From Candidatus Lambdaproteobacteria bacterium (GTDB lineage Bacteria > SAR324 > NAC60-12), in the NCBI GenBank assembly GCA_012964265.1, contig DTUH01000042.1, positions 13,717-19,545 of the forward strand: a stretch of DNA of 5,829 nt, given 5' to 3'. This document shows, piece by piece, positions 1-4,828 of the stretch. Both the position numbers and the translations under genes were made by a program. Below the pieces are notes generated by a model, which saw only the letters and a program-made list of their open reading frames with translations, did not search any database and was not told where the DNA came from. Position 1 is the first letter of the stretch, and every line of letters starts with the position of its first letter.

Positions 1-1247
1 ATAACAGCAAGTTGAGTCACAGGGCGCGTCGCTTTCCATGCCTGAAATTTTCCAATTTTTTCCACATGAGACACACTCAAACGTGTTAAATCTCCACTAG
101 CACCGGACTTTTCGGCATTTTCATTTTGCCACTGGATCAATTTTTGTTCACTTTCAAGCGTGACTGCATTTGCGAGCAGGCGACCTCCAGGTTTGAGCGC
201 GTTCCAGCAGGTTTGCAGCAAATTCCCAGATGAAAGTCCTCCGCCAATGAAAACCGCGTCCGGCGCGGGTAAATCCACCAAAGCTTCCGGTGCGCTTCCG
301 GAAACTATGTTTAGCATTGGTACGCCAAGCTCACGGGCGTTTTGTTCAATCAGTTTCAAACGGGATTTCGATTTTTCAATAGCCACTGCTATACAGCGAG
401 GATTGGTACGCATCCATTCAATGGCCACCGAACCACAACCTGCCCCTACGTCCCATAAAACTTGATCGACAATCGGCATCAATTTCGATAAAGTTACCGC
501 CCGAATTTCACGCTTGGTCAGTTGACCGTCGTGTAAAAACGCTTCATCCGGAAGACCCGGTATTCTGCTAAGGACGTTTGCGTTACTGCCAGGAATACAT
601 TCAAGGGCCATGGCATTGAGTGCCGCACCGTTTGGATGATTCCATGAATCGGCTTGACCTGAAAATTGACGTTCCTTAGAACCACCCAAATGTTCCATAA
701 CGGAGATTTTACTTTTACCAAAACCTCGTGAGCTCAGCAATTCTGCAACATGTTTTGGACTTTCCTCGTCTTTGTTGAGGACAAGTAATTTTGCTCCGGG
801 TTGTACAAACGGATACAGCATTTCCACTGGACGCCCGTGAATCGTCAATGTTTCTACATCAGGAAGTGACCAGCCGACTCGTGAACACATCAGCGAAAAA
901 GTGGTCACTGCGGGCTTAATCCAGATTTCCTCAATCGGCAAATGCCGCAACAACTTGGTTGCAATTCCATAACACAATGGATCACCACTCGCCAGTACCG
1001 CGACTTTTTTACCGCCGGCAGATTTCTCAGGACGCCAACTGACAATTTTTGAAACAGCTTCCCGAATCGGCGAAGACCAGACAATACGCTCTCCTTTCCA
1101 GTCATCCGGAATCATTTTCAGGTGACGCTCGCCACCAAGCACGATTTCTGATTCATAGAGTAAAGCGCGGGAATCGGCAGTCAAATCGTCCCAGCCGTCT
1201 TCACCGATTCCAATTACCCGTAACCATTTTTTTGAAATATCAGGCAT
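1..1247 (-). CDS. cobL: Fused precorrin-6Y C5,15-methyltransferase (decarboxylating), CbiE-CbiT/CobL, 3' end cut by window edge
   Basis: Cytoplasmic corrin-ring enzyme using S-adenosylmethionine: the CbiE half methylates C-5, and the CbiT half methylates C-15 and decarboxylates the C-12 acetate of (cobalt-)precorrin. The minus frame opens with ATG at 1247 and stays open for 415 codons to base 3, with no stop inside the window. The CbiE half (about residues 8-210) starts WLRVIGIGEDGW and has LGGERHL (37-43) and the SAM-site motif SGDPLCYGIA (87-96). A linker with PGLPDEAFLHDGQLTKREIRA (about 230-250) leads into the CbiT half. That half carries SAM motif I, DVGAGCGSVAIEW (266-278), then GSAPEAL, FIGGG and LKPGGRLLANAV. 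The last residues, RPVTQLAV, match the usual CobL ending, so only a few codons should be missing. Length fits the roughly 400-430 aa of fused CobL. The loop before DLTRLSV holds a short KSGAS insertion made by the 99-119 repeat. Upstream, TTTCAGAGTTAAT gives only a weak ribosome binding site. It lies downstream of cbiC, presumably in the same transcript. Confidence 0.95.
   Translation of the reverse strand, partial: MPDISKKWLRVIGIGEDGWDDLTADSRALLYESEIVLGGERHLKMIPDDWKGERIVWSSPIREAVSKIVSWRPEKSAGGKKVAVLASGDPLCYGIATKLLRHLPIEEIWIKPAVTTFSLMCSRVGWSLPDVETLTIHGRPVEMLYPFVQPGAKLLVLNKDEESPKHVAELLSSRGFGKSKISVMEHLGGSKERQFSGQADSWNHPNGAALNAMALECIPGSNANVLSRIPGLPDEAFLHDGQLTKREIRAVTLSKLMPIVDQVLWDVGAGCGSVAIEWMRTNPRCIAVAIEKSKSRLKLIEQNARELGVPMLNIVSGSAPEALVDLPAPDAVFIGGGLSSGNLLQTCWNALKPGGRLLANAVTLESEQKLIQWQNENAEKSGASGDLTRLSVSHVEKIGKFQAWKATRPVTQLAV
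99..119. repeat. Short GC-rich coding micro-repeat, copy A (in cbiET)
   Basis: The plus strand reads AGCACCGGACTTTTCGG followed by CATT. It matches copy B at 2045-2065 in 18 of 21 positions, about 1.9 kb away in a different gene. Read on the minus strand it encodes AEKSGA in the CbiT loop just before the conserved DLTRLSV segment. CobL relatives normally have a short Gly-rich turn there, so this looks like in-frame extra sequence in a variable loop. Confidence 0.5.
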
Positions 1248-1272
1248 ATTAACTCTGAAAATTTATTTTAAT

Positions 1273-1397
1273 AGCCACTGATTGACAAGTAGTAAGCAAA
1301 ACGTTTTGACTTTTTTTAGCCACTGATTGCGCAGATACAAAAGACAGTTGATTTTACTTATTTTTTTATCCGTTTTTATCCGTGTTAATCCGTGGCT
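1273..1397. repeat. ATCCGTG-type imperfect inverted repeat with a duplicated left arm, between cbiC and cbiET
   Basis: The right arm (1368-1397) reads ATCCGTTTTTATCCGTG.. ending GTGGCT, with a 10-bp internal period (cgtttttatc, cgtgttaatc, cgtggct). Its reverse complement, AGCCACGGATTAACACGGAT, aligns with the left arm at 1318-1337, AGCCACTGATTGCGCAGATA. A second left-arm copy, AGCCACTGATTGACAAG, starts at 1273. One right arm could therefore pair with either of two left arms. Repeats of this type are common between genes in many environmental bacterial genomes. No gene lies in 1248-1406. The element starts about 10 bases after the cbiC stop, so it is probably transcribed as part of the cob message and could form a hairpin there. 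Confidence 0.8.
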
Positions 1398-1406
1398 GAC
1401 AACTCC

Positions 1407-2042
1407 TTAATTTTCAGACAATTTTGCTAAAGCATTGACCGCCGCCGCTGCCATTGCACTGCCGCCACGTCTCCCGGAAAGTGTCAAAAAAGGTACGGTA
1501 TCCCGGCATTGTTTTACGAGTAATTCTTTAGACTCTGCCGCTCCTACAAAACCGACGGGGAAGCCCAAAATAACAGCGGGCGGTTCAACTCCTTCTGCGA
1601 GAACTTCCAGCAGCCTAAACAATGTTGTGGGTGCGTTGCCGACTGTGACTAACGCACCGGCAAGTTGTGGCCGCCAGAATTCCACGGCAGCCGCTGAGCG
1701 TGTTGTTTCCATTTTTTTGGCAAGTGCAGCACATTCCGGATGATTATTCCAGCATAGCACTTCGTTATTTGCAGGCAGTCCTGACCGAATAACTCCTTCC
1801 GCAACCATTCTCGCATCACACAAAACCGCAGCACCTTTCAGCAGTGCTTCCCTTCCGGCTTGTGCTGCATCCGGAGAAAAGACCAAATTCTCCACAATAT
1901 CTGTCATTCCACAAGCGTGAATCAAGCGCACTGCCACGTTGGCAATGTCTTCCGGAATGTCTGAAAAATCAACTTCATTCCGAATAGTTGCGAAGGATTG
2001 ACGGTAAATTGCTGTCGGATCACGAAGATAATCCACGGTCAT
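1407..2042 (-). CDS. cbiC: Precorrin-8X methylmutase (cobalt-precorrin-8 methylmutase)
   Basis: This 211-residue protein is CbiC/CobH. It catalyses the 1,5-sigmatropic shift of a methyl group from C-11 to C-12 of (cobalt-)precorrin-8x, giving (cobyrinate) hydrogenobyrinate in the cytoplasm. Family features visible are DPTAIYRQSF near the N-terminus, RLIHACGM with the expected catalytic histidine at residue 42, SPDAAQAGREALLKGAAVLCDARMV, WNNHPECA, the GNAPTTLFRLLE segment, the GFPVGFVGAAESKELL segment and the C-terminal GRRGGSAMAAAAVNAL. Length is typical (about 205-220 aa) and it appears intact. The start ATG (2042-2040) overlaps the cbiX stop as ATGA, implying translational coupling. The bases just upstream belong to micro-repeat copy B (2045-2065) rather than a clear Shine-Dalgarno sequence. 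Downstream, a 164-base gap filled by an inverted repeat separates it from cbiET. Confidence 0.96.
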   Translation of the reverse strand: MTVDYLRDPTAIYRQSFATIRNEVDFSDIPEDIANVAVRLIHACGMTDIVENLVFSPDAAQAGREALLKGAAVLCDARMVAEGVIRSGLPANNEVLCWNNHPECAALAKKMETTRSAAAVEFWRPQLAGALVTVGNAPTTLFRLLEVLAEGVEPPAVILGFPVGFVGAAESKELLVKQCRDTVPFLTLSGRRGGSAMAAAAVNALAKLSEN

Positions 2043-3112
2043 TCGGCACCGGACTTTCCGGAATTCTCCTCCAAAGTTTTCGGCCCCAAAGGATGATCCG
2101 CATGTGGGTAGGGATAGTGTTCGTGATCATGGACATGATCATGACTATGTGAATGTGCGTGATCGTGAGAGTGCGCATCGTCTGCAACAGCGGAACTTCC
2201 ATTGGCACTGGACCTTTCGGCGGCACCGGAACTTCCGGTTCCAATACCTTCAACGTGGTGGTGATGACTTTCCTGACGCAACCCAACTTCATTTTCAAAA
2301 CCCAAAAACTGCTCGCGGTATTTGCAAAGCTGGCAGTTCATATTGTTTGCACCATTTCTTATTTCTTCCACCCGCTCCGCAAACGTATCTAAAACCAGCG
2401 GATGATCATTGAGATAGGAGGCTTTGACGAATTCAATTTCCGGATGTTTGGCTGCAACGATATCGGTATAGTGAAAAATCCGTTTCACAAGAATTCCTGT
2501 GAACAAAAAATACGGAAACACCACAATGCGTTTGTAACCTAAACGTGCCGCATGTTCAAGTCCTGGCTCTACCAGAGGGAAAGTAACTCCGGAATAAGCT
2601 GTTTCTGCCCAACCCAGACCCAGACCTTCCCAGATCATTCTGGTTATTTTCGAAACATTAGAATTGGCGTCCGGATCCGAAGCTCCTCGTCCAACCACAA
2701 CCAGCAAGGTTTTCTCGCGAGAAATGCGGTCTCCGGCTTTTTGCAAAGCTTCTTCTACTCGTTCACCTGCCGCACGGATTATTTTGAGATCGATCCCCAA
2801 TTCCCGTGCATAGGAAATTGACAACTCCGGATTTTGCACTTGATAGGCATTGAGTACGGAAGGAATATCGTTTTTTACATGACCTGCAGCAAACAACATT
2901 CCGGGAACCGCCAGAACTTTCCGGATGCCTTTAGCACGCAACGCATCCAAACCTTTACTAATGACCGGTGTTGCAAATTCTAAAAATCCCCAATCCGTTT
3001 CATATTGCGGCAAACGCTCCTTGAGTCCCTGTGCAACCGCCTGAAATTCCTTGACGGCCTCCTCATCGCGGCTACCGTGCCCACAAACCATCACGCCGTA
3101 TTTTTCTTCCAT
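2039..3112 (-). CDS. cbiX: Sirohydrochlorin cobaltochelatase, long form with MxCxxC motif and His-rich tail
   Basis: This 357-residue enzyme inserts Co2+ into sirohydrochlorin, the committed step of early-cobalt-insertion B12 synthesis. The chelatase fold appears twice. The first repeat has VCGHGSRDEEA (catalytic-site His12) and MLFAAGHVKNDIP (His78). The second has VVVGRGASDPDANSNV (138-153), SGVTFPLVEPGLEHAARLGYKRI and FPYFLFTGILVKRI, where the His positions of repeat 1 are replaced. After residue 257 comes MNCQLCKYREQFLGFE, the MxCxxC motif (Cys260, Cys263) associated with an iron-sulfur cluster in long CbiX proteins. It is followed by HHHH (283-286). A low-complexity Ser/Gly/Ala linker (about 290-312) is built from micro-repeats. 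The tail (314-340) has 12 His in 27 residues, ten strictly alternating, a likely cobalt-binding store. The ATG at 3112 precedes the conserved YGVMVCGHG by a natural distance. No Shine-Dalgarno sequence is seen upstream (AACTAAGTAAT). It probably heads the cob transcript. Confidence 0.95.
   Translation of the reverse strand: MEEKYGVMVCGHGSRDEEAVKEFQAVAQGLKERLPQYETDWGFLEFATPVISKGLDALRAKGIRKVLAVPGMLFAAGHVKNDIPSVLNAYQVQNPELSISYARELGIDLKIIRAAGERVEEALQKAGDRISREKTLLVVVGRGASDPDANSNVSKITRMIWEGLGLGWAETAYSGVTFPLVEPGLEHAARLGYKRIVVFPYFLFTGILVKRIFHYTDIVAAKHPEIEFVKASYLNDHPLVLDTFAERVEEIRNGANNMNCQLCKYREQFLGFENEVGLRQESHHHHVEGIGTGSSGAAERSSANGSSAVADDAHSHDHAHSHSHDHVHDHEHYPYPHADHPLGPKTLEENSGKSGAE
2045..2065. repeat. 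Short GC-rich coding micro-repeat, copy B (cbiX 3' end / cbiC start)
   Basis: The plus strand reads GGCACCGGACTTTCCGG followed by AATT. Read on the minus strand it encodes NSGKSGAE, the last residues of CbiX, and ends two bases before the cbiC ATG. It therefore forms both the C-terminus of one protein and the translation-initiation region of the next. It matches copy A in 18 of 21 bases and copy D in 15 of 21. Confidence 0.5.
2189..2242. repeat. Cluster of GC-rich micro-repeats encoding the CbiX linker (copies C, D and a partial)
   Basis: Three related units follow each other. The partial unit is AGCGGAACTTCC (2189-2200). Copy C is GGCACTGGACCTTTCGG (from 2204). Copy D is GGCACCGGAACTTCCGG plus TTCC (2222-2242), a near-perfect 21-bp palindrome with only one of ten pairs mismatched. 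On the minus strand they encode TGSSGAAE, RSSANG and SSA, all in the same frame as copies A and B. They form the flexible linker between the iron-sulfur motif and the His tail of CbiX. Confidence 0.5.
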
Positions 3113-3165
3113 ATTACTTAGTTGTTTTTGATGGTTTCAAAAAAATATAATCGTTACAACTGATC

Positions 3166-3239
3166 GTCATTCCCGCAAAAGTGAGAAACCATTAGTTCAG
3201 ATACTTACAAGTTTCTGGATCCGCATTCGCGGGAATGAC
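3166..3239. repeat. GTCATTCCCGC inverted repeat upstream of cbiX
   Basis: The left arm GTCATTCCCGC (3166-3176) and right arm GCGGGAATGAC (3229-3239) are perfect 11-bp inverted copies. The pairing continues imperfectly inward (AAAAGTGAGAAAC against GTTTCTGGATCCGCATT), giving a long stem with a roughly 20-base loop. Palindromic repeats with these GTCATTCCCGC ends are widespread between genes in Proteobacteria and other Gram-negatives. It fills the centre of the 219-bp trmL-cbiX gap (3113-3331). That gap otherwise shows no gene, no recognisable riboswitch and no convincing promoter, though an AT-rich TTGTAACGATTATATT stretch on the minus strand lies between the repeat and cbiX. Confidence 0.85.
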
Positions 3240-3331
3240 AACTTTGTCTGACTGCATCATTAGTTAAAGAATTATCTTAGCAGGATTGTGGTTGAATGAG
3301 TAAAATTTGTCCAACCCGAAGGATTTTATTT

Positions 3332-3808
3332 TTAGAATTTGCCCAACTGTCTTAAGCAGTCATAAACCACAACCGCCACTGACGAACCAAGATTTAAACT
3401 GCGCACTCCTTTTTCCCACATCGGTAAAGTGAAACAGTGCTCCGGAAAACGTTTCATCCATTCGTTTGGCAGCCCAGAGGTTTCTTTACCAAAAAATAAA
3501 TAATCGCCTTCGTTTGGATGAATTTTTGTATAAGGCCGCTCATTGTACACAGAAAGAAAATGAAAGTTTTCAGGAACAAGCGTTTCAAAAAAAACTTCTG
3601 CATCAGGAAAATGCTCCCAGCTCACCCATTGCCAATAATCCAATCCGGCACGTTTGAGTTGTTTGTCGCTTAAATCAAATCCCAGTTTTCCCAGCAAAAT
3701 CAAATGACATTTCGTGGCGGCGCAAAGCCGGGCAATGTTGCCCGTGTTGGGTGGAATCTGTGGTTCATAGAGAACAATATTAAGGGGTGGATTTTTGTGA
3801 AGTCGCAT
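3332..3808 (-). CDS. trmL: tRNA (cytidine(34)-2'-O)-methyltransferase, SPOUT family
   Basis: This 158-residue TrmL-like enzyme transfers a methyl group from S-adenosylmethionine to the 2'-hydroxyl of the wobble nucleotide (C/U34), in Escherichia coli on two leucine tRNAs. Motifs in order are LNIVLYEPQIPPNTGNIARL (9-28, SPOUT motif 1 with the key Arg27), KRAGLDYW (52-59), LFFGKETSGLP (104-114, motif 2), and RSLNLGSSVAVVVYDCLRQLG (136-156, motif 3 of the trefoil knot). Length is normal. The usual motif-3 sequence is NLS, while this protein has NLG. The ATG at 3808 leaves only eight residues before the conserved LNIVLYEP. A Shine-Dalgarno sequence is absent (GTGTTTTTTCGAC precedes the ATG). It is probably its own transcription unit, separated from the cob genes by 219 bp containing an inverted repeat. 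Confidence 0.93.
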   Translation of the reverse strand: MRLHKNPPLNIVLYEPQIPPNTGNIARLCAATKCHLILLGKLGFDLSDKQLKRAGLDYWQWVSWEHFPDAEVFFETLVPENFHFLSVYNERPYTKIHPNEGDYLFFGKETSGLPNEWMKRFPEHCFTLPMWEKGVRSLNLGSSVAVVVYDCLRQLGKF

Positions 3809-3853
3809 GTCGAAAAAACACTTATGATGCAGTTGTAAAATGTCCTATAACCG

Positions 3854-3936
3854 TGTCATTTCGAACACAGCGAGAAATCTTATGCTAGGCGACCACTCTA
3901 AAATCATAAAGATTTCTCCCTACGGTCGAAATGACA
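3854..3936. repeat. TGTCATTTCGA imperfect inverted repeat, 29-bp arms
   Basis: The left arm (3854-3882) begins TGTCATTTCGA and ends AGAAATCTT. The reverse complement of the right arm (3908-3936) begins and ends the same way and matches at 24 of 29 positions, with an AT-rich 25-base loop. Elements with TGTCATTTCGACC..GGGAGAAATCT arms are abundant intergenic repeats in many Bacteroidota-like and other environmental genomes. It lies 46-128 bases upstream of the trmL start. The mismatches cluster in the middle of the arms (CACAGC against the complementary CGTAGG), so the copy has decayed. Confidence 0.85.
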
Positions 3937-4122
3937 AACTGTAGATTTCAGGCTTTTTATGGGACCATCACTTTTAAAATAATTGTTTTTTACAAGTTAA
4001 AGCTTGAAAGGACGACAAAATAGAGTTTTTTTACATTTAAGTCCAGCTTTACCAAGCCTAGTATGCAGTAAATAGGTCTCGTTTTCAAGACTTGCATAAT
4101 GTCCAATTCCTGAGTATTTTTC

Positions 4123-4151
4123 TTGACAAAAATTTTCATTACTATTAACTT
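4123..4151 (+). promoter_or_regulatory. Candidate promoter of the toxin-antitoxin operon
   Basis: A perfect TTGACA -35 hexamer lies at 4123-4128. With a 17-base spacer the -10 position is TAACTT (4146-4151), which is weak. TATTAA at 4143 is a better hexamer but sits only 14 bases away. The site is about 40 bases upstream of the antitoxin start and overlaps the start of the candidate operator. Confidence 0.45.
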
Positions 4152-4152
4152 A

Positions 4153-4170
4153 CTAGCTAAGTTTAGCTAA
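4153..4170 (+). promoter_or_regulatory. Candidate antitoxin-binding operator: paired TAGCTAA boxes
   Basis: CTAGCTAA (4153-4160) and TTAGCTAA (4163-4170) are two near-identical boxes whose starts are exactly 10 bases apart, one helical turn. TTAGCTAA is a perfect palindrome and the first box differs at one base. The position between the -10 region and the ribosome binding site, and the dyad symmetry, fit autoregulation by a Phd-type antitoxin dimer. Binding is inferred, not shown. Confidence 0.5.
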
Positions 4171-4178
4171 ATCTATAA

Positions 4179-4184
4179 AAGGAG
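4179..4184 (+). promoter_or_regulatory. Strong Shine-Dalgarno site of the antitoxin gene
   Basis: AAGGAG is followed by the six-base spacer TTTGAA and the ATG at 4191, which fixes the antitoxin start. It stands out because the starts of trmL, cbiX and cbiET show no comparable site. Confidence 0.8.
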
Positions 4185-4190
4185 TTTGAA

Positions 4191-4424
4191 ATGCAAATCA
4201 ACATGCACGAGGCAAAATCACAGCTTTCAAAGCTGGGTGAAAGTGTCTGGGCAGGAGAAGAAGTGGTGATCGCGAAAGCCGGAAAGCCGTATCTCGACCT
4301 GCTCCCCCATCGAGAAAACAGGAACCCTAGAAAACCGGGCAGGTTGAAAGGAAAAATTAAAATTGCGGATGATTTCGATGACACACCAGATGAAGTTGTG
4401 GCAGGATTTGAGGGAGATTTGTGA
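4191..4424 (+). CDS. Phd/YefM-family antitoxin of a type II toxin-antitoxin module
   Basis: This 77-residue protein is the antitoxin partner of the downstream VapC toxin. The N-terminal DNA-binding/dimerisation half shows the family pattern MQINMHEAKSQLSKLGESVWAGEEVVIAKAGKPYLDLLPH (1-40). The C-terminal tail, with PGRLKGKIKIADDFDDTPDEVVAGFEGD (about 49-76), matches the usual extension that wraps around and blocks the PIN toxin. The gene overlaps vapC by four bases (GTGA), so the two are translationally coupled with antitoxin first, as is typical. It probably represses its own promoter, with the complex binding the TAGCTAA boxes upstream. It is intact with a strong ribosome binding site. The acidic end (EGDL) is normal for this group. 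Confidence 0.93.
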   Translation: MQINMHEAKSQLSKLGESVWAGEEVVIAKAGKPYLDLLPHRENRNPRKPGRLKGKIKIADDFDDTPDEVVAGFEGDL

Positions 4425-4807
4425 GAAAATTATTGCTGGACACTCATACTTTGCTCTGGTGGTTGAGTGATCACCCTCGATTAGGCGTGAAAGCAAAGTC
4501 CTTAATTGCCGAACCAAGAAATGTAGTCTATGTAAGTGCAATCAGCCATTGGGAAATTTCGATCAAAAAATCGCTGGGGAAATTATTTACTACCGAAAAC
4601 TTGGATCAATTAGTAGAAGAGGAGGGCTTTACAAAATTGCCAATCTCCTGTTTTCATGGTGATCAGGCGGGTTTGTTACCGAAACATCACAAAGATCCTT
4701 TTGATCGAATGTTAATTGCTCAGGCCCAGAGTGAAGGATTATGCATCATTACAAATGATGAAATATTTGCCCGTTATTCTGTGCAAATAGTGAAAACTTC
4801 ACTGTAA
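4421..4807 (+). CDS. vapC: VapC-family PIN-domain toxin (ribonuclease)
   Basis: This 128-residue single-domain PIN nuclease is a Mg2+-dependent RNase that is toxic when released from its antitoxin. The start is GTG at 4421, inside the antitoxin stop (GTGA), with an AGGGAG site (4411-4416) upstream. The PIN acidic centre is complete: Asp7 in LLLDTHTLLWWL, Glu45 in SAISHWEISIK, Asp95 in HKDPFDRMLIAQA, and Asp113 in IITNDEIFARY. The DTHTLLWW beginning and DPFDRMLIAQA block place it in the VapC subgroup commonly paired with Phd-type antitoxins. Length is full for the family, with no sign of damage, so the module could be active. Whether it cuts tRNA, rRNA or mRNA cannot be told. The gene ends 21 bases from the convergent ddl stop. 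Confidence 0.95.
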   Translation: MRKLLLDTHTLLWWLSDHPRLGVKAKSLIAEPRNVVYVSAISHWEISIKKSLGKLFTTENLDQLVEEEGFTKLPISCFHGDQAGLLPKHHKDPFDRMLIAQAQSEGLCIITNDEIFARYSVQIVKTSL

Positions 4808-4828
4808 AGAAAAGCCCACTTTCCTTTT

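Larger units (their letters stand above)
3809..4190. other. AT-rich non-coding region between divergent trmL and the toxin-antitoxin module
   Basis: These 382 bases contain no credible gene on either strand; frames opening here close within a few codons. They hold the inverted repeat at 3854-3936, an unassigned AT-rich stretch (3937-4120) without a recognisable RNA or repeat, and the toxin-antitoxin promoter/operator (4123-4170). The trmL promoter must lie on the minus strand in this region, possibly inside or next to the inverted repeat, but no clear -35/-10 pair could be chosen. Confidence 0.7.

Noticed and set aside
1273..1340. AGCCACTG resembling the conserved GCCACTG of cobalamin riboswitches, next to cobalamin genes
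   Set aside because: It is on the plus strand, antisense to the cob genes. It is part of a common AGCCACTGATTG/ATCCGTGGCT inverted repeat, and no B12 box or other riboswitch helices accompany it.
1435..1743. Plus-strand open frame opposite cbiC
   Set aside because: It is antisense to a complete conserved gene, with low-complexity Ala/Ser/Thr content and no recognisable motif.
2108..2200. Repetitive GTGATCATG-like DNA considered as a tandem repeat or CRISPR-like array
   Set aside because: The units are degenerate and are explained by His-Asp/His-Ser codons of the CbiX tail; there are no spacers.
2020..2298. Minus-strand frame with alternating His/Ile/Met pattern
   Set aside because: It is an out-of-frame reading of the CbiX His-tail repeats; the conserved CbiX frame is the real one.
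3289..3317. GGTTG...CAACC inverted repeat after trmL as a terminator
   Set aside because: Short interrupted stem with a loop of about 15 bases and no U-tract on the minus strand.
3113..3331. Possible cobalamin riboswitch in the cbiX leader
   Set aside because: No B12 box or core motifs were found on the minus strand; the only structure is the GTCATTCCCGC palindrome.
4808..4828. Bidirectional terminator between convergent vapC and ddl
   Set aside because: Only a 4-bp AAAG/CTTT stem with no GC-rich helix; too weak to call.
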